Shown here: one piece after another, positions 33,723-43,580 of the stretch | Position numbering within the stretch: position 1 is the first letter of the stretch | How the letters are laid out: each line of letters starts with the position of its first letter | Assembly (NCBI GenBank): GCA_947044405.1 | Contig: CAMRHE010000167.1 | Coordinates: 3,889,001-3,953,000, forward strand | DNA: 64,000 bases | Reading direction: 5' to 3' | Origin: Leptodactylus fallax | Lineage: Eukaryota > Chordata > Amphibia > Anura > Leptodactylidae | Translations under genes and position numbers: made by a program | Notes under the pieces: generated by a model | Told to the model about the DNA's origin: nothing | What the model saw: only the letters and a program-made list of their open reading frames with translations | Database searches by the model: none

Positions 33723-34191
33723 TGTGAGAGTGTGAACCTAGACGGCGCTGGTGAGCGACCCATAACCAGGGTTAAAAGGTTCTCAACCACACCCATAGGG
33801 GGGGCGTCACTCCAGAGGGAGTGCTGATGGCAGGAGAGTGCTGCTGGTGACCTGCAGAGAGCAGGTGGATTGTGGGACCAGTTAGAGACAGACAGGTGGT
33901 CTGTTCCAAGAGGACTGGTTAAGCTCAGTGTGAGCCAGACCATTAAGAAGAAACCTCAGTAAATCTTGCCCTCAGAAGTGAGTCAGGGTTCAAGTAGTGA
34001 GGTATTGCCCTGTGTGTGGGCTAGGCTGTTTTTTGTTTTGTTCCTGTTATCACTTACTAGCTGAATAAAGCCATTTATTTTGGATTGCCACTACCTGATA
34101 TGCTGTTTATTTGGCACCCAGTACCACCAACACCTCTATGAAGACCAGGAAGCTGCCACCTTTGATGCTAAACTACCCCCCAATTGTCACA
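33723..34191 (+). repeat. 3' LTR
   Basis: 469 bp, TGTGAG...TTGTCACA, with CTGAATAAAGCC near 34060 as a polyadenylation-type signal. About 96% identical to 2558-3028 by hand comparison. Followed by the ACCC target duplication and then by hAT-1 sequence. Confidence 0.87.
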
Positions 34192-34195
34192 ACCC

Positions 34196-35062
34196 CCAAC
34201 ACTCTGCACTAACTGACTGCTACTGCCACTACCTCCGTGAACCCCTGCTATCCGGGCAGGTAGGCTGCTGCGAAGCAGGTACTCTACCCTGGGCAAGTTT
34301 GGCTCCCGACCTTCCACTGCTGCCACCCTGCTGACTCCGCTGCTGCCTCGTGCGCAAGCTGTCACCCTCTTTTCCTGATGACGATGAAGCCCCTTCATCA
34401 CCCGGCTCTCAATTGCGATCGGCTACATCGTCATCCACTAATGTCTGCAAGTCACTCATGTCCTCCTCAACGGTCTCTAAGCCAAAAGCCTGACCACTCG
34501 CAACATCAGTTCCCATGCCACTCTCCTCATCACTACTTGCCTGCCTACCGGAGGAAGCAGTGGATGTCTCCTCCACATCTTGGCTGGGCACTAGCTGCTG
34601 ACTGTCCTCTAGCAGCTCCTCCTCACTATATAGTGGATCTGAGCCCACAGCATAGAGCACTTCTCTGGCTGAGGTAACAGAAAAGGACAAAGGCAGGTTG
34701 AGGACAGGTGAGGGCACATAGTCTGCTTCTGGGCCATGCCAACTAAGGGTTGTGTCTGACGAACCCAACGACTCTTGGCTGGGGGTGTCTGATGTGACTT
34801 GGGATGAAGTGGATGACCGAGTCATCCATTCTACAAACGTTGGGTTGGTGGTCGAGACACGACTGCTAGCTGACACTGGGAGCTCAGCCCTCTGTAAGTG
34901 ACCTCTGCTGCCATGCACCCTTACTCTGCTGTGACCTACAGGTATGCCTGCGCCAGGAACATTTAGGTCTGTGGCCCTCCCTTGTGCATGGCCTCTCACT
35001 TCTCTGTCTGACATACTGTTAGATGAAAAAACGTAATTGCAAAGGAAATAAATACAGGGCAA
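34196..35062 (-). pseudogene. hAT-1 transposase N-terminal extension
   Basis: A minus-strand frame of 217 codons (34409-35062; an internal Met at 35011 gives MSDREVRGHAQG) followed, after a TGA at 34409-34411 and in a shifted frame, by a Ser/Gly/Gln-rich tail running to the LTR junction. The protein is acidic and Ser/Thr-rich (EELLEDSQQLVPSQDVEETS) with no domain that I recognise on its own. Because it points into the BED-finger region at 2557 across the LTR insertion, on the same strand, I interpret it as the region upstream of the BED finger. It could instead be an unrelated transposon ORF. Confidence 0.6.
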
Positions 35063-35660
35063 AAAGGCCTGTAATTTTCTACTTTGAAGAGAACGGCGAA
35101 TATGCCACTTATTTCTTTCCCCACTAATGAAGACCTTTAAAAAAGCGTGATAAAGGCAGAGATTACTGGATAAGAATTATGATTTTTTTTTTTTGGAAGT
35201 ACTGTACTGCAAATCGGCCTTTAATTTTATACTTGGAACAAAACTGCGAATATGCCCCTTATTTGTTTCCACACTAATAAACACCTTTAAATAAGTGTTA
35301 GAGAAACAGCTAACTGTACAGATTAGTGGCTATTATTGATTTTTGCCACTACTGTATTGAGAAATGGCCTCTAATTTTATACTCTCAACAAAATGGCAAA
35401 TATGCCCCTTATTTGTTTCCACACTAATAAACGTCTTGAAAAAGACGTTAGAACAGATGACTGTAGACATAACTGGATGAGAATTCAGTTTTCTTTGACA
35501 CAGTAGTACTGACAAATGGACTGTAATGTTATGTTTTGGAAGAACAGTGAAAAAGCCCCTTATAATAAACGCCTTGAAAAAGGCATTAGAACAGATAACT
35601 GCAGATATTAGTGGATGATAATTCACAGTTTTTTGCTGTACTGCACTGCAAAAGGCTTGT
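35030..35660. repeat. Degenerate tandem repeats of about 120 bp in the hAT-1 leader
   Basis: Four to five diverged units, each with a core like GCGAATATGCCCCTTATTTG and TTTCCACACTAATAAAC, followed by CTTGAAAAAG-type and GAACAGATAACTG-type blocks and a GTACTGCA block. They lie between the transposase start and the element end, where hAT elements often carry subterminal repeats. Confidence 0.7.
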
Positions 35661-36125
35661 TGTGTTCCACCTTGAAGACTCAGGTATGAGTAATGAGCAT
35701 CAGTATAACGGCAGTGAGTGCTGCAATGTATATTAAAATTCTTGCTGTTATATGATGCTGCAACCACCCCAAATTCTTCTTTCAATTCCTCCCTATCCTT
35801 TCCCTACAGTTCTAAGGCTCTTTCCCTGAACTTCTATCTGTTTTCTAAGTCTTTCCCTAACTCCTGCTGATGTCTGCCCCTACAGTAAGAGCAATGTGAA
35901 ATGACTGTACCTAAAATGGCCGAGGGTTTTTATAGGGCCAGCTGGCTGCTGATTAGCTGCACAATTGGCATTGTGGGTGATCCCACGTTCCCAGTGTTCC
36001 TTGCCCCTTGTTCTGTGCAGCAGCCATTTTATAAAAAAATGCAATTCGATGCGTCGAAGCATGAGGAAATCCAGAATTGAGGCAAATTGAAGATTTCCTG
36101 AAATTCGGATCGAATTCCACTTGTT
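35661..36125. other. hAT-1 right-end region, non-coding
   Basis: Contains GGAATTCGATCC-type sequence shared in inverted form with 37500-37590 (CGAAGCATGAGGAAATCC, TTTCCTGAAATTC, TCGAATTCCACTT). It ends abruptly at about 36125 without the final TCATCTCTA terminus. Confidence 0.5.
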
Positions 36126-36398
36126 TTTTTGAGGGTCCATGTGAAATAACACACAATTCTATCATAACTTTTTGCATTTTGGTTTTATGGCGTTTACTCT
36201 GCATTAAAAATGACATGGCAGCTTTTTGCGGTGGGTCATTGCGATTATGGTGATATCATATTTATATTGGTTTTTATTACCTTTTATCGCTTTTGTAAAT
36301 AAAACGGCACTTTTTGAAATCAACAATTTTACTGAGGTCACTGTATTCTGACGCCTATAATTTTTTTTACTGTACTGCTGACAGAGATATGTCAGCGC
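36126..36398. other. Fragment of a TTAA-type repeat, left of the small hAT element
   Basis: GGTCCATGTGAAATAACACAC to AATGACATGGCAGC matches 38051-38142 as a diverged direct copy. The sequence resumes after the small hAT element at 37618. No coding sequence. Confidence 0.5.
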
Positions 36399-36499
36399 TA
36401 GAGATGAGCGAATTTTTCAAAAATTCGATTTGACCGACTCTCTGAAGTTTCCAGAACAATTCGATTCGATCCGAATTAATTCGCGGCTAATCGCGTTAA

Positions 36500-37478
36500 C
36501 CCCTTCCCGACATCCGCCTTAATAGTAAGGCACTGCCAGGAAGGACTTCCTGCAAACCATGGCGGAAGCATGGTACACACACAGAAACTCTGTGCGCACC
36601 CTGCTTTGCGGTAAGTAATGGCTGACACTGTCCTCTAACACCCAGGGTCGGAGCTGAGCTCCGATCGCAGGTGTTAACCCCTGAGATGCTGCGGTCAAAC
36701 ATGACCACGGCATTTCAGGGGTTTTATTTTATATTGGGGTCCCAATCGGGGAGTGCTGCTGCTCCTATTCGGCAGCCCAGGGTCTGACCAGTGACCCCGG
36801 GTCTGCCCCATCGCTGTCCCTCCGCATACCTGGTTGATCCTGCCTTGAATGGAGACTGTCAGCCTATGCGTCTGCATGGGCTGACAGCCTCCTATACACT
36901 GCAATACACGTGTATTGCAGCGTATACCTATTGAAGCAGTGATCAGAATATTGCTGCTTCAATGGGGAAGGGGGCAGATTAAAGCAGCGATATTATCGCT
37001 GCTTCAATCCCCCCCCCCCCCCCCCAGCTGGTACTATTATTATACTCTGGGGTCTCCTCAGACCCCAGAATATAATCAGAGGCCCAGGGGAAGTGATTAA
37101 AAATAACAAACACTTATACTCACCGTAACCTTGCCTCTCCTGGGCATCCGGCTGTCTGACCGTCCTCCTTGCGCCTCTTCTTCCTTGGAATGAAGTCCTG
37201 CTCCCCAGACGTCACTGTTTGGACCTGTGATTGGGCCTCAGCAGTCACATGGGGGCGTGATGACATCATTACGCCGGCGCCGACGTCATTACGCCCAATC
37301 ACAGGCCCCAGCAGTAAGGCCTGGGGAGGAAGAGCTCCAGAGTTACTGCTGAGCCCAGGACAAGTGAGTATCAGATTTTTTTTTTATTTTTAATCACCAT
37401 GGGGGTGCCAACGGGGACATGTAGCATGGCGGAACCTCTTGGATGCCGCGGTCATGTTTGACCGCGGCATCCAAAGGG
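36500..37478. mobile_element. TTAA-flanked element nested in the small hAT element
   Basis: TTAA at 36496-36499 and 37479-37482. The left end CCCCTTCCCGAC and the right end read inward CCCTTTGGATGCC share only a short CCCYTT start. A near-perfect hairpin (TTGGATGCCGCGGTCA with its inverted copy) sits next to the right TTAA. A palindromic module (37033-37125) and a run of C (37010-37025) lie inside. Confidence 0.6.
37033..37125 (+). repeat. Palindromic ATTATTATACTC module, copy 2
   Basis: Same layout as 31775-31874: a hairpin around GGGGTCTCCTCAGACCCC, then GGCCCAGGGGAAGTGATT, then a TACTCACC string. Confidence 0.78.
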
Positions 37479-37617
37479 TTAAAACCCCTGATCGGAAATA
37501 TGCGATTCGATACATCAAAGCATGAGGAAATCCGGAATCGATGCAAATCAAAGATTTCCTGAAATTCAGATCGAATTCCACTTCATCAGCTTCGATTTGC
37601 TCATCTCTAGTCAGGGC

Positions 37618-38142
37618 TCTTTATTTGTTGTACTTTCTGTTGGTACCAATGTTTTTTATGCATGATTTTTTGATTACTTTTTATTGTTATTTTTGGGGGA
37701 AAGCAAAGTGACCAAAATACGTGGTCCGGCCTCCTGGCTGCCATGGAAACCCCTTGGAACCCGCGATTTTATCGAGGGGGTCCGAGGGGTGAATGACAGA
37801 GGCGATCTTAAACCCGGACCTCCTGGATGCCGTAATCGCTATTGATCACGGCATCCAGGGGTTAATCCGCTGGAGTTGGAGTATCTTCTGACTCCAGTGG
37901 CTGGTCCAAACCCTTGGCTGTGTAACACAGCTGAGAGCAGGAAGTAATGCCGCAGGCACAGCACCGTACTATTATGGCACTGAGCGTTAACTATATGCTC
38001 AGTGCAATGTAATAGTACAGCATAGTGCGGGAAGAGTTAACTCTTTTTGGAGGTCCATGTGAAAAAACCCACAATTCTATCATAATTTTATGCCTTTTGT
38101 TTTTGTGGCGTTCAATCTGCATTAAAAATGACATGGCAACTT
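37618..38142. other. TTAA-type repeat remnants
   Basis: Continues the repeat interrupted at 36398. It holds a hairpin of GGATGCCGTAATCGCTATTG type before TTAA at 37863-37866, and the direct copy of 36131-36225 at 38051-38142. No coding sequence. Confidence 0.45.
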
Positions 38143-39250
38143 TGTCAATACGAATACAGCCATACTTTGTCTATAACCAGCCCTACCCATCCTTGTAATC
38201 CTCCAGAATGGGAGCCCCTCATACAGAGCAGCTGCCCATTCTGACTCACAGCAACTCCTTAAAAATGAATGTGATGTGTGTTTCAGACTGATTGTGTTTT
38301 CCCCCTTTCTGTCCTGAACTGACGGTACAAAGCTCTTTCTAATTATTGGTAAACACGTATTCACATGTCCAACTTCCTCAGCCACGTGTTGTCTAGGATT
38401 TGTGAAAAGATTCTATCAGGTCCTATTGAAGTGAATTGTTCAGTGAAAAAAACAGATCTCACACAGATCTGTGAAAAACACTGTTGATATTTGGCTCAGT
38501 TGTGTGAATAGAGCGTAACAGATGAAAGTACTGCACTGTATTTAGCACCAGAGGCTTTGGCAATTGCCTACTTTAGACCTTATTAAATTACAAAAGTGAT
38601 GAACCTGTATGTGATTGACCTCTCCTGCGAAAGGGATATCTGTATTAAAGAAGTTTTCATGACTTACAGTACCCTGATTTTGTGCATACTGTAGTGGAAG
38701 CATGTCTTCAATTCACACAGAAATATAAAAAGAGAAAGACAATGCGAAGAAAGAATTTCTACTTTTGACACCACACATACTGTGTATGTAAACAGGAAAT
38801 ATGTATGCCAATCTCTGAAATGGAAAAGGTGCTGTTTTTAAAACTGAAATTGCTATGTCATTCTACCCATTTATTTACATGCATTTTATCTCACAAATCC
38901 ACATGCTATAGTGTATGACAACAAATTTCTCTGTGGGCGGAGTTTATTATCTTCATGCTGCAAACGTCATTAAGTCTAGCTGCTAGTAAATTAATACTCC
39001 TTTTTGTATCGTGCGTCCAGACCAGAAATTTTTTTTTTAAATATAGTTTTTGATTTTGTTTTTTTTTTTTACAGGGAAAAAAAATTCATGGAGTTATCCC
39101 ATGAATCATATTTATACCAAAGTCAGAAATTCTGATAAAAGCTTTTAAAAGTATTAGACAGTGTTTCTAACATATAAAAATACCTTTTTAGTTTTGTTTT
39201 TTTACTTCTATGTGTTCCACGTGGTGCTTCTGCTAACTTGTGCTAATGGG
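38143..39250. other. Unassigned stretch
   Basis: About 1.1 kb in which I see no coding frame, terminal repeat or tandem repeat, apart from T runs at 39030-39070. It may be ancestral unique sequence. Confidence 0.4.
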
Positions 39251-39269
39251 GCAATCTACAAACAGACTT

Positions 39270-39555
39270 AGGCTAAGGCCCCACGTGGCGTCCCGCAGCA
39301 AAAAAGTGTTGCAGGAAAAACTGCGGTTCTTCCCACAGTGCTTTGGACAGGTTTCCTCTGCGGACTTTCTGCTTCAATTATACCTATAGGGAAACCGCTG
39401 GTGTTTCTGTAGGAATAATTGACATGCTGCAATTTCCAAAACCACAATGGTTTTGGAAATTTGGGAGTGTCCGCAGCGCATTTTTTTACCGCAAAGAGGG
39501 GATGGGATTCACTAAAAAAAACACAGCGTTTACGCAAAATGGGGCCCCGGCCTGA
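39270..39555. mobile_element. Foldback element, AGGCTAAGGCCCC type
   Basis: Starts AGGCTAAGGCCCCACGTGG and ends TGGGGCCCCGGCCT, with complementary internal blocks such as GCTGCAATTTCCAAAACC and GGTTTTGGAAATT. Non-coding. Related to 46215-46432, 51162-51727 and 54917-55125. Confidence 0.6.
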
Positions 39556-39937
39556 GTCTGTTCCACTCTGACAGCTGATAATATGGTCTCTTCTTAAATT
39601 TTCTGCAGATAGGTAAGATTAGTAGTAGTAGTGAAGATACAAACGGTGTGCATGCCCTTAGAACCCAATGAAACTATTATATAATAAATTGAACACTGAG
39701 TGGGCATGTGCAGGGTTCATATTAACACACACAGATCTGGCTATGAGGAACGTGACTCAGCATATATGTCCTCCAGCACTTAGCTCACTAGATGGACATG
39801 CAGCTTGCTATTCAATTTAAATATCAGGTGGCCCCATACTACGTAAGTAATCCTCAATGGATGTTTATTTTTACAGCATGTACAAACACAGTGAGGGCCC
39901 CCTATGCTTCAGCTTTCTTTATAACAGTAATATTCGT

Positions 39938-40030
39938 AGGCCAGGGTCACATCTGCGTTGGAGTTTCTGCTCTTTGGATCCACATGGAGACCGGAAAAAC
40001 GGAAACCAAATCCCAAACCTAGCCTAAGTG
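39938..40030. repeat. Short foldback fragment
   Basis: TAGGCCAGGGTCACATCTGCG at the left and AACCTAGCCTA at the right. A piece resembling the other half of such a family (AACCTGAACGCAGGTGTGAAC) is at 41766-41788. Confidence 0.4.
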
Positions 40031-40079
40031 TCTCAGTTTTTGTTACTTTTATGTGCATCTGTTCTTTTACTATAAATAC

Positions 40080-40085
<6 letters not shown>

Positions 40086-40122
<37 letters not shown>
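40086..40122. repeat. (TA)n microsatellite
   Basis: About 18 uninterrupted TA units within TGTGTATA...TACATAC. Confidence 0.95.
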
Positions 40123-40191
40123 CTGTGTATACACATTTTATGTAATTTTTAGGGTAACCAACTCAGGGACTCATGTTACTGTGGTCTAGAT

Positions 40192-40600
40192 CAGGGGTCG
40201 GCAACCCCCGGCACACGTGCCAAGAGTGGCACGGGAGGCTTATCTCCCTGGCACGGCAGCAGAGTCCTCACCCAGCAGTTTCGATCGGACCAAACACGGC
40301 CGAAACTGCTATTATTATGCTGTTGGGTCTCTTCAGACCCCCGAGTATAATAAGCGGAGCCCCCAGGGAGGTGATCAAACATAAAAAAACAATGTTAACT
40401 CACCTTCCCTGGATCCGCAGCGGCTCTGTGCTCTTAGGGCACTTCTGCCTGAGGTAAGAGACAGCTGACAGGGCCTCAGGGGTCACATCCGACGTCATTA
40501 CACATAATGACGCGACGTGACCCCTGAGACCGAATCAGCGGTCGCTGACGTCAGGGAGAAGCGCCCACACAGCGGCTGCGGAGAGTGGAAAAAGTGAATA
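40192..40600. mobile_element. hAT-like element fragment starting CAGGGGTCGGCAACC
   Basis: The left end CAGGGGTCGGCAACCCCCGG has the CAGGGG start typical of hAT elements. Palindromic module copy 3 (40309-40406) and a GACGTCATT/AATGACGCGACGT inverted repeat (40487-40520) lie inside. No matching right end was found, so the right boundary is approximate. Confidence 0.5.
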
Positions 40601-40604
40601 AGGG

Positions 40605-40900
40605 TGCGTTCACATATGTCTGGCGCAGCTATCTGTTTCCCTCCGGCATGGTGCACACAAGCTGAAGGGAAACTGATGCCAGGACGGATCCCATAGTTTT
40701 CTATGGGATCAGTTCTGGCACCGGATCTGTGCCTCAGCCGGATGGAAAAACATTACTTGCAGCGCTTTTCCATCCGGCTTCCTTAAAATTTCATTAGCGC
40801 CAGATGCTGCCTGAAGATGGATGCGGCATCACCCGGAGTCTGCACAGTCTATGTACAATAGTGAAGCCGGTAATTACCGGCTTCACTACTGTACCTGAGT
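40605..40900. repeat. Foldback repeat
   Basis: Contains GGATCCCATAGTTTTCTATGGGATC as a clear hairpin (40686-40711), and AGCCGGATGGAAAA with its inverted TTTTCCATCCGGCT at 40736-40780. Non-coding. Confidence 0.55.
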
Positions 40901-41370
40901 GAATTGCTCAGTATTGGTTAAAGCTATAAATAAACACTTGGATTCATTTTAAAGATGAGAATCTCCTCTATAAAATGATACCAAGATCACAATGATCGTC
41001 CTTAAACAGCGATTGGCTGGTGAAAACGATGTTCGGCATTGAAATCCCAATGCAGATCTCAATTCCCGACATCGTTTTAACAGTGAATCGCTCAAGAAGT
41101 GTAGGGTCAATAATGGAGATCTTGATATCGTTTTAAAGATGAGATTCTCATCTTTAAAATGAATCCAGTTGCATCTTTGTGGCCCTAACAGATCCTTAGA
41201 AATGGGGCTCTAAATTTGTCACCCCCTCCTGCCTCAGGCAGCATCTTAGAGCTAAGGAATGAGGGGGAGGAGGAGCTGCACACTGCAGAGACAATGATAA
41301 ATTATCATTGTCTGTGCATAAGATGCAGATGACCCTGGGGGGCAGCAGAGACTTCTGTCCATGTTATCCC
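40901..41370. other. Non-coding, weak inverted repeats
   Basis: A hairpin-like pair of AAAACGATGTTCGGCATTGA and the inverted ATTCCCGACATCGTTTT, and a second pair of ATTCATTTTAAAGATGAGA with TCTCATCTTTAAAATGAAT (40942-41170), make this a degenerate foldback. No coding sequence. Confidence 0.5.
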
Positions 41371-41448
41371 CTCTCCAATCATTTTCTGGAAGAAATTGAG
41401 TATTATCTGACAGAATTGCAGGGGTGCCAATACTTTTGACCAGCACTG
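41371..41448 (-). mobile_element. Solitary Tc1-like terminal repeat
   Basis: Ends TGCCAATACTTTTGACCAGCACTG followed by TA, matching the layout of a Tc1-type right end (inward: CAGTGCTGGTCAAAAGTATT). No transposase of this family is present nearby. Confidence 0.6.
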
Positions 41449-41450
41449 TA

Positions 41451-42126
41451 GGATAATTAACCCATGAGTAGCCTGTATGAGAAGATATGGTTGGCTGGGA
41501 TTAATGTGGTGGTACGGCTACAGATGGTCATTTCATGGATATTTTACTATCCTAAACCAGTAGGTTTGGGAATTTAAGCAGTATTTTTCGAAATTATTTA
41601 ATAAACGTTAAGTTTTAGTTGTCTTCACAAAAAATTCTCTTATTTTTCCTTGTTTTTGTTATTATTTGAAGCAACGTACCTTTGACCTATTTGCTTTGCA
41701 AACCCATTATAGTCTATGGGGTTTCTGCAGGTAACCGCTTTTTTAAGTAGACCCCACAAACAGAAACCTGAACGCAGGTGTGAACTTCTCGTAAGAGAGT
41801 CAGTACTGTATTCCAGCGTGTGTAGAGAATATGAATGTGTGTAGAGAGACCATTTATGGTCTGTATGCACAGTTGCAAGAATTCGCTGCCGGTAAGAACT
41901 GAGAAGAAAGAAGACCAAGTGGAGAGTCATCGCAATGGACAAAGGGGTGGTGAGAAGTGATGACGCGATGGGTGCTCGCAGAAGAGAAGGAACGCCCTGG
42001 TTGCTCCGTGGTACTCATTTACATACATGAAGAAACAAATTATCTTGGAATCGGCTGGCAGAAGAAAACAAGGAAAGGTAGGAGAAGAATGGCCTTTGTA
42101 AAGGCCATTCCAACGTGCCATTAGCT
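41451..42126. other. Unassigned stretch with one foldback fragment
   Basis: Apart from AACCTGAACGCAGGTGTGAAC near 41766 I recognise nothing. No coding frame is credible. Confidence 0.35.
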
Positions 42127-42130
42127 TAAC

Positions 42131-43206
42131 CCCTTAAAGACCCGGCCATTTTTCGTTTTTGCATTTTCGTTTTTCCCTCCCCACATTTCATTTCTCATTT
42201 CACAGAGTCACATGATGGCTTATTGTTTGCGAAACAAATTGTACTTTGCAGTGGCACCATTCAATATGCTCTGCAATGTACTGGGAAGTTGGAAAAAAAT
42301 TAAGAATGAGGTGCAATTGGAGAAAAACTGCATTTGCGCCAATTTCATATGGGTTTAATTTTTACAGCGTTCACTGTGTGGTAAAAATAACATGTTACCT
42401 GTATTCTGCAGGTCAGTACGAACACGTAGATACCAAATTTATATAGTATTTGTAATGTTTTGATACCTTTTAAAAAATTTAAAACTTTGCAAAATCGAAA
42501 AAAAAATTTGTGTCACCATATTGTGACACCTGTAACTTTTTCACATTTAAATGTATGGAGCTGGGTATGGCGCCTTTTTATGCGGGACAACATAACATTT
42601 TTATTGATGCCATTTGGGGAAAGATCTGATGGTTTGATCACTTTTTATTAAATTTTTTATAAGAGGCAAAGTGTTGAAAAAAAAACGCTATTTGGCCATT
42701 TTGATTTTTTTTCGCCCCTACGCCGTTCACCGTATGGGATAAATATTTTAATATTTTAATAGTTCGGGCATTTTGGAGCGGGGGGGGATACCTAATGTGT
42801 TTATGTTTACTTTTGTTTATTTACTTTTATATCTGATCTAGGGAAAGGTGGTTGAGTTGAACTTTTGTGCTTTTTTATTTTTTTTTCTACTTTTAAAAAC
42901 TTTTTTTTTTCTACTTTTACTTGTATGATCAGACTCCCTAGGGACCTTGAAACCTAGGGGGTCTGATCGCTCATACTATTCACTGCGATACTACTGTATC
43001 GCAGTGAATAGCAAAATGCCTTTACTTCTATTAGACAATGCCTTTGGCATCGCGTAATAGATCTAATGTACTCCCGGCTGTCATGGCAACCGATCACCAC
43101 TCTCCGATGACGTTCTGGAGGGCGGCGATCAGTGAAAAATGGCGACGCCCGTGGTGCCTGTGCAATTTAGACACCGCGGTCCCATTTGACCGTGACATCT
43201 AAAGGG
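42131..43206. mobile_element. TTAA-flanked non-autonomous element
   Basis: TTAA at 42127-42130 and 43207-43210. Left end CCCCTTAAAGACCCGGCC; right end inward CCCTTTAGATGTCACGG. Near the right end there is an imperfect hairpin (ACCGCGGTCCCATTTGACCG) of the same kind as in the other TTAA elements. T-rich interior, non-coding. Confidence 0.55.
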
Positions 43207-43214
43207 TTAACAGC

Positions 43215-43450
43215 AGCAACACCATATGTGGGTATTAACTACTGTTTGGGCACAGCCGGGCACAGAAGGGAAAGAGCGCTATTTTGGTTTTTGGAGCACA
43301 GTTTGCTTTTTGGACACCATGCCACTTTTGCAGAGGCCATGAATTGCCAGTAAAGTGGAATCCCCAGACATGTTACCCCATTTTGGAAGCTATACCCTTC
43401 AAGGGATTTATCAAGTGGGGTAGCGAGCATTATTAACTCTTAAGTGTTGC
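43215..43450. repeat. Fragment of the 390-bp repeat family
   Basis: CTGTTTGGGCACAGCCGGGC to TTATCAAGTGGGGTAGCGAG matches 59390-59582 closely. Non-coding. Confidence 0.75.
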
Positions 43451-43580
43451 AGACTGTGAGATTAATACAGTGATACTTGTTAAGGCTACTAACTGTACTT
43501 CATGGGTAAGTCCCAGGGAGAGATCCTCCCTGTAATACAGAGGCTCTATCCTGGGTGGAGGCACTGATATATTTCATATA

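Larger units (their letters stand above)
2558..34191 (+). mobile_element. Non-autonomous LTR retrotransposon with a coiled-coil ORF, carrying nested insertions
   Basis: Two direct LTRs of about 470 bp flank a plus-strand interior. The interior has a TGG-type primer-site-like sequence 2 bp after the 5' LTR and a polypurine tract abutting the 3' LTR. Subtracting nested insertions (3889-4766, 5515-32460, 32656-33472) leaves a native interior of about 2.1 kb and an element of about 3 kb. By reading I find no gag, protease, reverse transcriptase or integrase. The only long frame encodes an alpha-helical coiled-coil protein of roughly 480 residues in four pieces. Mobilisation would therefore have needed an autonomous partner, which is an inference. 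The LTRs differ at about 18 of 470 positions by my hand alignment, so the insertion is old. The superfamily (Gypsy-like or retrovirus-like) cannot be decided from the LTRs alone. Confidence 0.78.
1..36125 (-). mobile_element. hAT-1: BED-finger hAT transposon, interrupted by the LTR element
   Basis: This is the outermost element of the nest. Minus-strand hAT transposase remnants occupy 107-2557, and the N-terminal extension of the same coding region resumes at 34196-35062, on the far side of the LTR element at 2558-34191. The leader at 35030-36125 contains tandem repeats and ends with sequence (GAAATTCGGATCGAATTCCA) closely matching the terminal region of the small hAT element ending at 37609. 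The other terminus lies at or before position 1 and is not identifiable. The right end looks truncated, because the final terminal repeat seen at 37609 is missing. Membership of the hAT superfamily rests on the BED finger, the D-N-G-K-N block and the C-terminal dimerisation region. The joining of the two parts across the insertion is inferred from order, strand and the ACCC target duplication. Confidence 0.72.
36399..37609. mobile_element. Small non-autonomous hAT element with a TTAA element inside
   Basis: Terminal inverted repeats TAGAGATGAGCGAAT (left) and, inward, TAGAGATGAGCAAAT (right). Flanking 8-bp duplication GTCAGCGC (36391-36398) and GTCAGGGC (37610-37617), one mismatch. The subterminal sequence resembles the hAT-1 right end, so hAT-1 or a relative may have supplied its transposase. 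Confidence 0.82.

Noticed and set aside
34409..35062. Host gene exon reading of the acidic Ser-rich frame
   Set aside because: Position, strand and the interrupted flank fit hAT-1 better, and no splice signals bound it.
40086..40122. Possible functional significance of the TA repeat
   Set aside because: A simple microsatellite with no associated feature.
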